Source: Clostridium sp. CAG:411 (lineage in GTDB: Bacteria; Bacillota; Clostridia; Lachnospirales; Lachnospiraceae). From it: 26,551 nt of DNA. Of the stretch, positions 6,858 through 13,809 are shown in pieces (positions within the stretch are counted from its first letter, which is position 1; every line of letters begins with the position of its first letter). A program made the position numbers and the translations under genes. The notes below the pieces were generated by a model, which saw only the letters and a program-made list of their open reading frames with translations, was not told the origin of the DNA and ran no database searches. Location: the NCBI GenBank assembly GCA_000437275.1, contig FR899704.1, positions 1 through 26,551 on the forward strand, given 5' to 3'.

Positions 6858-7150
6858 CAAGTACATTTGACTTTTCTCACTTTTTCTTTGAGGTGAGTTC
6901 CCTATTTTCAGCCTCGTTTTTTGAGGAAAACGTGGTTAACCTACCTGGTGATATAGAACCAGGCTTCTATTTTCAGCCTCGCTTTTTACGGATAGCGGGG
7001 TTACCCGATCTACGTTTCTAGGCATAGACTCCTGTTTTCAGCCTCGTTTTTACAACTGTGTCTCACTTTACCCTCAATTTTCGTTCCATTCGACACGTAC
7101 TGTTGCTTTTCTTAACGGAACGTGGTTAACCGTCGTGCTTTCGCACAACA
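6858..7150 (-). promoter_or_regulatory. Structured 5' leader with three copies of a ~65-nt module
   Basis: The 519-bp gap before the LPXTG gene holds this array. On the minus strand each module reads: variable hairpin, GGTTAACC (GGGTAACCC in the middle copy), a second hairpin opening with CG, then CGAGGCTGAAAA. The CGAGGCTGAAAA blocks lie at 6905-6916, 6970-6981 and 7035-7046, exactly 65 bp apart; the GGTTAACC blocks at 6934, 6998 and 7124. Hairpins differ in sequence but keep pairing: GTTGTGC/GCACGAC with a GAAA loop (7132-7149), TCTATG/CGTAGA (7009-7028), CCTGGT/ACCAGG (6944-6963); and CGTTCC/GGAACG, CGCT/AGCG, CGTTTT/AAAACG for the second. Such pairing-preserving change points to RNA. The 7150-7347 stretch holds a 7-bp AT-rich hairpin (7221-7242) and the promoter candidate. 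I match it to no known riboswitch. Confidence 0.65.
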
Positions 7151-7267
7151 TTATCATTAAAAATGGAAATAAACATTCCACTGTAATCTTTCCATGCACA
7201 TTATGAATTTTTCAATGTACACCAATTCTTTTTACAGAATTGGAAGAACTTGTATTCTTACTATTTA

Positions 7268-7273
7268 CTATAC
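7268..7273 (-). promoter_or_regulatory. Possible extended -10 promoter for the LPXTG gene
   Basis: Minus strand TGGTATAGT (extended -10 plus TATAGT), with no good -35. If used, the leader would be about 430 nt and contain all the modules. Confidence 0.35.
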
Positions 7274-7347
7274 CATGATAACGTTACAAAGCCTTATCGT
7301 AAATATTAAATTTTGTTTACTATATGGCGTTATAGAATGACTTTTTT

Positions 7348-7854
7348 TTACATCTCTTTTGCATACGCAATACGGAAATCCTCTTCTTTTGCCCATTCTT
7401 CTAACTGTTCGATTTTCGCTATATCACAAGGGAAAAATACATAACTATCACTGTCAATATCAAAGGCAAGCATGGCAATATTTTCTTTTTTCCACTTTTC
7501 ATCCAAAACTTCCATCCATTCTGTCACTTCTCCCTCTTCTTCAAACCAAGTGTCTTTTACTTCAAGCCCCATGGATTTCACTTTCTTTAATTCTCGGACA
7601 TAATACAGAAAATCCTCCAACTCCTCTGCCCAATCACATTCTGCCACATATCCTTCTCTTGCCAGAATGTCAACCATTGCAATCCATTGTATTTCTTCCT
7701 CCTCCTCGTCTCCTTCTATTCCCCTTTCTTCAAAAGTTTCCTCATGCTGCTCATAATAATGCTCTGTATCCAAAATACATTCTTCCAGTTCATGGATAAG
7801 CTTTTTATCTCCCTCTGTTACATATTCCATAATTTTTACAAATGCATGTTTCAT
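7348..7854 (-). CDS. Very acidic cytoplasmic protein, unknown function
   Basis: A 168-residue soluble protein with no signal peptide or membrane segment. It is strongly acidic, with runs of Glu (EGDEEEEE near residues 47-54), many Trp, and a C-terminal part (LAFDIDSDSYVFFPCDIAKIEQLEEWAKE) that looks folded. The shape recalls small SMI1-like or DUF6630-type proteins, but that is from memory and weak. The start has SD AAGGAGG 8 nt upstream and a good extended -10 promoter of its own, so it appears to be expressed alone. No terminator hairpin is visible directly after it, so read-through into the LPXTG leader is possible. Confidence 0.75.
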   Translation of the reverse strand: MKHAFVKIMEYVTEGDKKLIHELEECILDTEHYYEQHEETFEERGIEGDEEEEEIQWIAMVDILAREGYVAECDWAEELEDFLYYVRELKKVKSMGLEVKDTWFEEEGEVTEWMEVLDEKWKKENIAMLAFDIDSDSYVFFPCDIAKIEQLEEWAKEEDFRIAYAKEM

Positions 7855-7907
7855 TTTGACTTCCTCCTTCTACCTTCACGAAAGCAATGTTATAGTTTTA
7901 TAGTTTC

Positions 7908-7913
7908 ATTATA
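7908..7913 (-). promoter_or_regulatory. Extended -10 promoter of the acidic protein gene
   Basis: Minus strand TGTTATAAT (TGn plus perfect TATAAT), about 55 nt before the ATG at 7854. The -35 region (TGGAAG) is poor. Confidence 0.6.
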
Positions 7914-7961
7914 ACAGACACCGTATTTTTCTTCCACTTCATTCATACGTTTTCTAAAAGC

Positions 7962-8000
7962 AAAAAACATTGCAGCTTTTCCAGCCTGCAATGTTTTTTT
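7962..8000. terminator. Terminator of the sortase/transglutaminase genes, symmetric on both strands
   Basis: Perfect arms 7962-7975 and 7986-7999 (AAAAAACATTGCAG and its complement) around a 10-nt loop. On the minus strand it follows the transglutaminase-like gene directly and ends in a T-run. Confidence 0.85.
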
Positions 8001-8002
8001 CG

Positions 8003-8848
8003 TCACCATATATATTTTACATTGGAATATTGTGATGGTTTCTTTTTCATGGATAATTTTTTATATCGTACTCCTTGATCGTACAAACACATATCACATG
8101 TTACATCAATGACCATCCACTTCTTTTCTTTTTTGGAATATACTCTGTTCCAAGAATGATATTGCGTACCATTATAGTACTGATTTCTTGGATATCCAGT
8201 CACCATCTTTGTTTGTATTCCCACGCTACGCATCATAGATGCCGTCAATGCCGACATATCATAGCAAATTCCTTTCTTGCTAGTATACGTCTTGTCAATA
8301 TCAGGCGTGTAATAGGCAAGATTTCCACTGGAATTTTTGTTAAATTTGTCATAGTCATAATCAAAATTTGTTACTAAATACTTATATAAGGTTTTTATCT
8401 TAGAGGTCTGACTCTTATATTTCTTTGTTAGTTTATTTGCCTTTTTAATCGCTGTATTTTTCTTGCTCCAAGTAATCATCTGATTAGATGTCAGATATGC
8501 TTTTTTGCTATCTTTTAGCTTTAAGCTTACATCTTGGGAAGATAATTGACTATATCTGGTGTCCTGTATATTTTTTAGTACGGAAACTTTATAAGTACCA
8601 TTTCCTGCTGTAAGTGGTATTTCCGTATCTATAGAACTTTCTGTCATAAAATAATTGTACTGTGTATTGGTTCCCTCTTTCTTTACTGTAACTGCAATTT
8701 TATTTTTATTTTCATTACTGTAAGTAATTGTAACAGTACCATTTTTATTATCGGAAATAGCTACCCCATTTTCTGCTGCCTTCGATACTGTATATGGTAC
8801 ACATAATAAAAATACCCCTAACATAACTACACGAACGATATGTTTCAT
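8003..8848 (-). CDS. Secreted transglutaminase-like (papain-fold) protein
   Basis: A 281-residue exported protein. Residues 1-24 are a signal peptide (cleavage near SKA-A). Residues 25-125 look like a beta-rich domain. The transglutaminase core follows: Cys195 in KGICYDMSA, His231 in YHSWNRVY and Asp248 in MVIDVTCD, a complete Cys-His-Asp triad. Bacterial proteins of this class include proteases, peptide ligases and binding domains, so the reaction is open. The start was set at ATG 8848 with SD GGGGGTGA 6-7 nt upstream; a TTG five codons earlier in the same frame is less likely. It follows the sortase gene by 93 nt with no terminator between, so the two are probably one operon, and it may act on the wall or on sortase-anchored protein. 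Confidence 0.85.
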   Translation of the reverse strand: MKHIVRVVMLGVFLLCVPYTVSKAAENGVAISDNKNGTVTITYSNENKNKIAVTVKKEGTNTQYNYFMTESSIDTEIPLTAGNGTYKVSVLKNIQDTRYSQLSSQDVSLKLKDSKKAYLTSNQMITWSKKNTAIKKANKLTKKYKSQTSKIKTLYKYLVTNFDYDYDKFNKNSSGNLAYYTPDIDKTYTSKKGICYDMSALTASMMRSVGIQTKMVTGYPRNQYYNGTQYHSWNRVYSKKEKKWMVIDVTCDMCLYDQGVRYKKLSMKKKPSQYSNVKYIW

Positions 8849-8941
8849 GTACTTCACCCCCAATAAATCTAACTATGGTTACATTTTTTTATGTTTCTGC
8901 ACTTTTTTTCACTATTTGTAATCTTTTATTTCATATTACCC

Positions 8942-9622
8942 TTAATTTTCCAATCTGTCAATAGAATTTTTTAGCTGACACCTGACAATTCTTCTTTTCG
9001 TACCATGGTCTTCACAGGATAGTAACGTTAATGTATTCTTCCCCTCCACAGGCTCACAAATCCATAATGCATCTGCTTCTACTACTTGTTGTTCATATAC
9101 TTCATAATAATAGTTTCGATTATACAGATCCGTTACTACAACCACATCCCCTTTTGTTAGCTGGTCAATGTTCTTAAAAAACGTTCCATAGTATCCACCT
9201 CTATGCCCCGCTAGAACGCAGTTTCCTTTTCCTCCCAAACCTGCGGTTCCCTTTATATGTCCAATCGTAGCTCTTATATTATCTCTATCCGCACCTTCCA
9301 CAACAATATACTCTATTCCAATTTTGTCACAGGTGATTTTCCCAATAATTTGTTGTCTATCGATAATCGCTTTCGTATCCTTACTGGTGTGATCTTCTAC
9401 AAAATCAGCTATTGTATAATCCATATTATCCTTTTGTGGCTCTGGTGTCGGCAATTTCTTGCTCGTTTTTTCTTTATTTGCAGCTATCAAATTCTCATAC
9501 TGCTCCAGCAATCCATTTTGCACTTTGCCGTTCTCCTTTTTTGTATAATATGGAAATAATAATAATATAACTCCTATCATTAAAAATAAAATTGCAGTTA
9601 TAACTCCTACTTTTTTCTTCAT
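8942..9622 (-). CDS. Sortase, class D-like
   Basis: A membrane-anchored cysteine transpeptidase of 226 residues that attaches LPXTG proteins to the wall. One N-terminal helix (about 7-25) is a signal anchor. The sortase barrel covers about 90-220. Catalytic residues are visible: His140 in VLAGHRGGYYGTFF, Cys203 in TLTLLSCEDHG (TLxxC) and an Arg in KRRIVRC (210-211 or 214). The GHRG-x-x-x-x-F-x-x-ID-QL order fits class D/E-type enzymes of spore formers and relatives better than class A or B; the class call is tentative. The only LPXTG substrate in the window (LPQTG) is encoded 2.1 kb downstream, separated by two terminators or promoters. Start ATG 9622 with a GAGGGG SD. Confidence 0.92.
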   Translation of the reverse strand: MKKKVGVITAILFLMIGVILLLFPYYTKKENGKVQNGLLEQYENLIAANKEKTSKKLPTPEPQKDNMDYTIADFVEDHTSKDTKAIIDRQQIIGKITCDKIGIEYIVVEGADRDNIRATIGHIKGTAGLGGKGNCVLAGHRGGYYGTFFKNIDQLTKGDVVVVTDLYNRNYYYEVYEQQVVEADALWICEPVEGKNTLTLLSCEDHGTKRRIVRCQLKNSIDRLEN

Positions 9623-9708
9623 ATGATTTCTTCCCCTCTCTGTTGCTAAAAACTCGCCTCGAAATAATACAAACTACAATCCACTTAAATTTTTATTTCT
9701 CTATAAGC

Positions 9709-9733
9709 AAAAAGAGCAGCTAAAAAGCTGCTC
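9709..9733 (-). terminator. Intrinsic terminator at the end of the two-component region
   Basis: Arms 9714-9721 and 9726-9733 (GAGCAGCT and complement) are perfect around a 4-nt loop. Minus strand: TTTTT then GC follows. The plus direction also has CATTTTT, so it may work both ways. Confidence 0.8.
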
Positions 9734-9740
9734 CATTTTT

Positions 9741-10047
9741 CAGTCATATACCCCAAAATGCCGTTTCCTGAATTTTGACTCCTAGCACATGCTAGGTGGG
9801 TTGCCGCACTCATGTCTCTGCCTTCCACTGCTTATGATGGCTTGACATCCTCATGAAAATATGAGCTTCCCATATAAATTGATGTAGGTTCAAAATATCA
9901 GGAATATCGAACACCCCAGGAATACATTTCCTAAACTTATTGTATTCATTATAGACCAGATTATGCATCATTGCAATATACAATATATACAAAATTTTGT
10001 ATTTTGTTCCTGATATACTGGTATTTACAAGCTTTTCCAAAAAGTTT
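9741..10047. other. Non-coding or decayed stretch after the kinase gene
   Basis: About 300 bp between the kinase stop and the terminator. On the minus strand one frame stays open for 79 codons past the kinase stop (to 9810, ending HHKQWKAET), but its only ATG lies inside the kinase gene in another frame and has no SD. A 7-bp palindrome (CCTAGCA, 2 nt, TGCTAGG; 9781-9796) sits beyond it. This could be a remnant of an inserted element or gene, but I recognise no family and claim none. Confidence 0.4.
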
Positions 10048-11544
10048 CTAGGATTCCCACGCACCTGTGTAGAGTGCAAAATAAAACCGAAATTCTGTTC
10101 CTTCACCAGGTTTACTATCTACCTCTATCGTTCCTTCGTGCTTCTCTACAATGGATTTTGCTATGACAAGTCCAAGTCCAGATCCCTTTGCATTCTGCCG
10201 CAATTTTGATTTGTAAAACTTATCAAATATATTAGGCAGCTCTTCCTCCGATATTCCTACCCCTTCATCTCGAATGGATACTTCTATCTTATCCTTTTTT
10301 GTAATGGTAATCCAGACACGTCCTCCTTCACGGGAAAACTTAATGGCATTATCTATTATGTTAGTAAATAATTGTCGTAGTCGATCATAGTCACCCAGCA
10401 TCATGACAATTTCTTCCTGACAGGAAAATAATAACTGTATCTGTTTTTTCTCCGCAATCGCCTTATACCCACGCAAAATATCATAAAAAATCTGTGCTAA
10501 ATTCACTGGCTCTTTTTCTACTACGAAATGCGGATTCTGCATCTTAGAAAGGGTAAGCAAATCTCCTACCAATCGTTCCATACTTTGACATTCAGAAACC
10601 ATTCGTTGATAATACTGCTGCTGCTTTTCCGCTTTTACCACACCATCCGCAAGACTTTCCGAATATCCACGCATTACTGTAATAGGTGTTCGAAGCTCAT
10701 GGGATACATTGGCAAAAAAGTCCAGTCGCATCTGTTCTGCTTCCTGTCGTTCCTTTTCATTTTGCTCCAGACGTTCCGCCAAAATATCCATACTTCGTGC
10801 TAAAACTCCAATTTCATTTTTTCCTTTTACATTCGTACGTTTCTCATAATGACCGTCTGCCAATTCTAATGCAACCTGACGCATACGTGATAAAGGTCGA
10901 GTAATAAACATTGCTAAAATGAAACCGATTACCAGACAAATACCAATCCCTACTAAAATACTATATTCAATATACTGACGGCTTGTGCGTATAAATGTAT
11001 CCCTCTGTTCTACAAAACTATTCAGCAATACAATTCCTACTACTCGCTTTTTGCCATCTCTGATTGGAGCTGCCACACACATCATGGTTTTTTCATAGAT
11101 TGCATCATAACCACAGGCATAGGAAACTTTCCCCTTTTTTGCCTGAGCCAAGACATACCTCACTTCATTTGACAATTTTATGTCCACAATATCTACATTG
11201 GTAAATTCTTTTTTTAATGTAATATTATCCTCATCGTTATCTATGAACCAAATATCTGTATTTTCGCTATTTTCCATTGAATCTAGGTAATCTAAATAGT
11301 TAAAACTTCCTTCTGTATCATCTGCTGCCACAAAACCAGACATTTCTTTTGCTATATGTCTCGCTTGTTTTTTCATTTGCTTTCGATACGTTTTCAACAT
11401 ATTATCCTCATATAACTTAGAGAACATCATACCTATTATCAGTGCAAACAGAACCAAAACAAAACCAAAGCAAGCACAAATCTGAATAAATAATCGATTG
11501 TTTCTTATTCTTATTTTTTTCTCTTTCCCCTTTGTTTTATTCAT
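10048..11544 (-). CDS. Membrane sensor histidine kinase
   Basis: A 498-residue two-component sensor. Two membrane helices (about 20-42 and 193-215) flank an outside domain of about 150 residues, whose VAAPIRDGKKRVVGIVLLNS stretch resembles Cache/PAS-like sensor folds. HAMP follows (about 215-268), then HisKA with the phospho-accepting His282 in FFANVSHELRTP, and the ATPase domain: N box with Asn395/Asn399 (LFTNIIDNAIKFS), G1 DEGVG (426-430), F box FDKFYKS and G2 GSGLGL (454-459). ATG overlaps the stop of the response regulator gene by 8 nt (ATGAATAA) with no SD of its own, so translation is coupled. The signal is unknown; the envelope genes around it make a surface cue plausible. Confidence 0.95.
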   Translation of the reverse strand: MNKTKGKEKKIRIRNNRLFIQICACFGFVLVLFALIIGMMFSKLYEDNMLKTYRKQMKKQARHIAKEMSGFVAADDTEGSFNYLDYLDSMENSENTDIWFIDNDEDNITLKKEFTNVDIVDIKLSNEVRYVLAQAKKGKVSYACGYDAIYEKTMMCVAAPIRDGKKRVVGIVLLNSFVEQRDTFIRTSRQYIEYSILVGIGICLVIGFILAMFITRPLSRMRQVALELADGHYEKRTNVKGKNEIGVLARSMDILAERLEQNEKERQEAEQMRLDFFANVSHELRTPITVMRGYSESLADGVVKAEKQQQYYQRMVSECQSMERLVGDLLTLSKMQNPHFVVEKEPVNLAQIFYDILRGYKAIAEKKQIQLLFSCQEEIVMMLGDYDRLRQLFTNIIDNAIKFSREGGRVWITITKKDKIEVSIRDEGVGISEEELPNIFDKFYKSKLRQNAKGSGLGLVIAKSIVEKHEGTIEVDSKPGEGTEFRFYFALYTGAWES

Positions 11545-12229
11545 CTATTTCAAATTTGTAACCCACGCCCCAAATCGTCTTAATTCTCCATTGTGGGTGT
11601 TCCTCCTTATCGATTTTGGCTCTTAAACGCTTAATATGAGAATCTACCGTACGACTATCGCCATAGTAATCAAATCCCCAAAGGCTATCCAGCAAATTAT
11701 CTCTTGTAAATACTTTATTTGGATTTTGTCCCAATATCCACATCGTTTCGATTTCTTTCTTGGTAAGTGGAATTTTCACCTGGTTAATCATAGCCGTGTA
11801 CTCTTCTAAGTTTACCGTCAAATTGCTAATTTGCATTATTTTATCATTTTGAACTGCCGTAGTTTCTCCAGGCGTACGTCTTAATACCGCCCTTACTCTT
11901 GCCATCACTTCATTCGGACTAAATGGTTTTACAATATAGTCATCTGCTCCAATGTCCAGTCCCATTACTCTCTCAAAGTCTTCTCCTCTTGCCGTAACAA
12001 GGATAATTGGAACGTTTGAGCTTTTTCGAATGGTTCTACATACCTCATATCCATCAATCTTTGGCATCATAATATCAAGCAAAACTAAAACAGGCTGCTC
12101 TTTCTCAAATAGTTGCAGTGCTTCCTCTCCGTCCATCGCTACAACAGTCTCATACCCTTCACGTTCAATATAATTAGACAAGATATCAATAATATCCTCA
12201 TTGTCATCTGCAATCAGTATTTTTTTCAT
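11537..12229 (-). CDS. OmpR/PhoB-family response regulator
   Basis: A 231-residue DNA-binding regulator, partner of the kinase that follows it. The receiver domain has the acidic pair D8/D9, phospho-acceptor Asp52 (LLDIMMPKIDG), Thr79 and Lys101 (VKPF). The C-terminal winged helix carries TRDNLLDSLWG and RTVDSHIKRLRAKI, the usual recognition-helix pattern. The start at 12229 was chosen because GGAGGA lies 6 nt upstream and the receiver fold begins there; a longer in-frame start at 12325 falls on the -35 of the promoter. Expression would be from the divergent intergenic region shared with the Big_2 gene. Target genes are not evident; the neighbouring sortase and surface genes are candidates. 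Confidence 0.96.
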   Translation of the reverse strand: MKKILIADDNEDIIDILSNYIEREGYETVVAMDGEEALQLFEKEQPVLVLLDIMMPKIDGYEVCRTIRKSSNVPIILVTARGEDFERVMGLDIGADDYIVKPFSPNEVMARVRAVLRRTPGETTAVQNDKIMQISNLTVNLEEYTAMINQVKIPLTKKEIETMWILGQNPNKVFTRDNLLDSLWGFDYYGDSRTVDSHIKRLRAKIDKEEHPQWRIKTIWGVGYKFEIDE

Positions 12230-12295
12230 ATTTATCCTCCTGCTTATATTTTTTGAATAGGCACACGCGCCAACATTCAACGATTTATCTCTTTC

Positions 12296-12325
12296 ATTAT
12301 AAGCAGGATTTTTCTTAAAAATCAA
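12296..12325 (-). promoter_or_regulatory. Sigma-A promoter of the two-component operon
   Basis: Minus strand: TTGATT (12320-12325), 18 bp, TATAAT (12296-12301). Leader of about 60 nt to the regulator ATG. Confidence 0.65.
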
Positions 12326-12431
12326 GGAAAAATTGGCGTATGTCCAAAACTTAATATTGCTTCTTTTTTACCATACTCTTGACAAATTTATTTTCTACTA
12401 TTTTAGCAAATAAAGAAACGAGGGAGAATGT

Positions 12432-13046
12432 ATGAAAAAGAAATTGATTACTTTTGCATTACTTGTATGCACATTTGGTACTATGTTATTTCCTGGCTTT
12501 TCTCCACGGCAAACTATCGCTTATGCTGCCGAAAATGCTGGAAGACTTAATAAAAAGGATGTAGATATTGTTAAAAATCAACAATTTACTCTGAAAATAT
12601 TAGGTGGAAAAAAATCAGACAGCGTGGTTTTTCAGGTAAGAGACAATGATATTGTCTCTATTACAGCTTCTAACAAAAAAAATAGAACTTGCAAAATCAA
12701 AGGCATCTCTGTGGGAAGCACGAAAGTTCTGGCGAATGTTTATCGCAATGACAGAAAATTATGTACCTTAAAATGCAATGTTACAGTTACACCACCTGCT
12801 GTAAGTGTACGTTTCCGTACAAGCAGTATTACAATGGATATTGGTGACTCTTTAAATTTAATGCACTATTTGAATTTGAAACCAAAAAATACAGCCGAAA
12901 AACCTGTTTTTTCTTGCTCTGACACCTCTATTGTCCGAGTAAAACGAAACGGAAGGACAGAAGCATTAAAAGAGGGAAGTGTTATAGTTACCGCCTCCAT
13001 CTTAAATCAAAAATATGATACGATTGTAATTAAAGTTGTGGATTAG
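12432..13046 (+). CDS. Secreted protein with two Big_2-type Ig-like domains
   Basis: A 204-residue exported protein. Residues 1-33 are a signal peptide with a likely cut after AYA. The rest is two Ig-like units of about 80 residues (roughly 38-120 and 124-203). Each has the Big_2 pattern of a sensed strand (VVFQVRDNDIVSITA; PVFSCSDTSIVRVKR) followed by a G-x-S/T-x-V strand (GISVGSTKVLANV; LKEGSVIVTASI). No enzyme domain, membrane anchor or LPXTG is seen, so it may bind wall sugar or another surface protein. It is divergent from the two-component operon. SD GGGAGA 5 nt before ATG. A TTGACA at 12379-12384 could be its -35, but no good -10 follows. Confidence 0.8.
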   Translation: MKKKLITFALLVCTFGTMLFPGFSPRQTIAYAAENAGRLNKKDVDIVKNQQFTLKILGGKKSDSVVFQVRDNDIVSITASNKKNRTCKIKGISVGSTKVLANVYRNDRKLCTLKCNVTVTPPAVSVRFRTSSITMDIGDSLNLMHYLNLKPKNTAEKPVFSCSDTSIVRVKRNGRTEALKEGSVIVTASILNQKYDTIVIKVVD

Positions 13047-13052
13047 TTCTAC

Positions 13053-13080
13053 TTGCATTTTCATATTATTTGTGTATAAT
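13053..13080 (+). promoter_or_regulatory. Possible promoter of the sigma-factor gene
   Basis: TTGCAT (13053-13058), 16 bp, TATAAT (13075-13080), with a TG element upstream of the -10. It lies just before a terminator hairpin; transcription would start inside the left arm, so the new transcript would escape it. Confidence 0.45.
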
Positions 13081-13083
13081 TAG

Positions 13084-13115
13084 GAATGGATGATACTTTC
13101 ATCCATTCTTTTTTT
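13084..13115 (+). terminator. Intrinsic terminator of the Big_2 gene
   Basis: Perfect 9-bp arms (13084-13092 and 13100-13108), 7-nt loop, then TTTTTTT. Confidence 0.85.
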
Positions 13116-13154
13116 ATTCAACAAATCATAATTCACAATTAAAGGAGATTTTAT

Positions 13155-13697
13155 ATGATGCAACAAAGATTGCAGACGCTTTATGAGCTGCACTATGATG
13201 CTCTCCTTTCATTCGCAACTATTTCTTTGCAACATTCACAGATGGCAGAAGATATTGTACAGGAAACTTTCTTACTTTATATGGAACAGGAAGATAAACA
13301 AATAGCAACTAGAAAAAAGCGTTCCCTTCTCTCTATTTTTTCTTGTTTATTGGAGCGTGAAAAAGGTAACGATGCCACATACACAATTCCATATGATGAC
13401 AATCTTCTTTCTTTAACAGAAGAAGGCATTTCCAGCACTGCTCTCTCTTATTTTTACCAACACAGAGAGAGCACAAAAGAGAAATATGAAACTTTACTTT
13501 CTTCACTACGTTTTCTGTCAAAACAGGAACAGCTTCTTTTTATTCATGTTTTTATTATGAGAATGGAAATGCACGAATTGATTTCCTTCTATAAAATTCC
13601 TTCTTCTACAATCCGAAAGCGAATTGAACGATGTAGAAAACATTTACGGCAAGTATACTTAACTCTTCATACAACAGAAAATAGACATTTTGCATAG
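13155..13697 (+). CDS. ECF-type (sigma-70 family) RNA polymerase sigma factor, diverged
   Basis: A 180-residue transcription factor. Region 2 is clear at the N-terminus: LYELHYDALLSFA then MAEDIVQETFLLYME, close to the YxxYYxxLxxFA and AEDIVQETFL marks of ECF sigmas. Region 4 is weaker: LSKQEQLLFIHVFIMRMEMHELISFYKIPSSTIRKRIERCRKHLR, a helix-turn-helix in the expected place. The linker between is typical in length. The SD AAAGGAG is 7 nt before ATGATG. ECF sigmas are usually followed by an anti-sigma gene; here the next gene is a transporter 112 bp on, and no anti-sigma is visible in the window. It could be controlled by its own promoter or by a distant partner. Confidence 0.82.
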   Translation: MMQQRLQTLYELHYDALLSFATISLQHSQMAEDIVQETFLLYMEQEDKQIATRKKRSLLSIFSCLLEREKGNDATYTIPYDDNLLSLTEEGISSTALSYFYQHRESTKEKYETLLSSLRFLSKQEQLLFIHVFIMRMEMHELISFYKIPSSTIRKRIERCRKHLRQVYLTLHTTENRHFA

Positions 13698-13809
13698 TAA
13701 ATCCCCCTTTTCTTTGAAAACAGGTAGATTTTTTTGTTTTTTTCCTTTATGATTAAGGAAGTGTAAATTTTACATATATCAAATCATATAGTAGAAAGAG
13801 TGACTTACA

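Noticed and set aside
6858..7150. c-di-GMP-I riboswitch on the plus strand, suggested by AGCGGGGTTACCCGAT
   Set aside because: Only that short stretch resembles the GEMM-I aptamer; the other conserved blocks are missing, and no plus-strand gene follows.
9810..10106. 98-codon minus-strand ORF overlapping the end of the kinase gene
   Set aside because: Its ATG lies within the kinase coding region in another frame, with no ribosome site. The open stretch after the kinase stop is recorded only as an undefined region.
11537..12325. Longer start for the response regulator (262 residues)
   Set aside because: The first codon coincides with the -35 of the promoter, while GGAGGA precedes the internal ATG at 12229 where the receiver domain begins.
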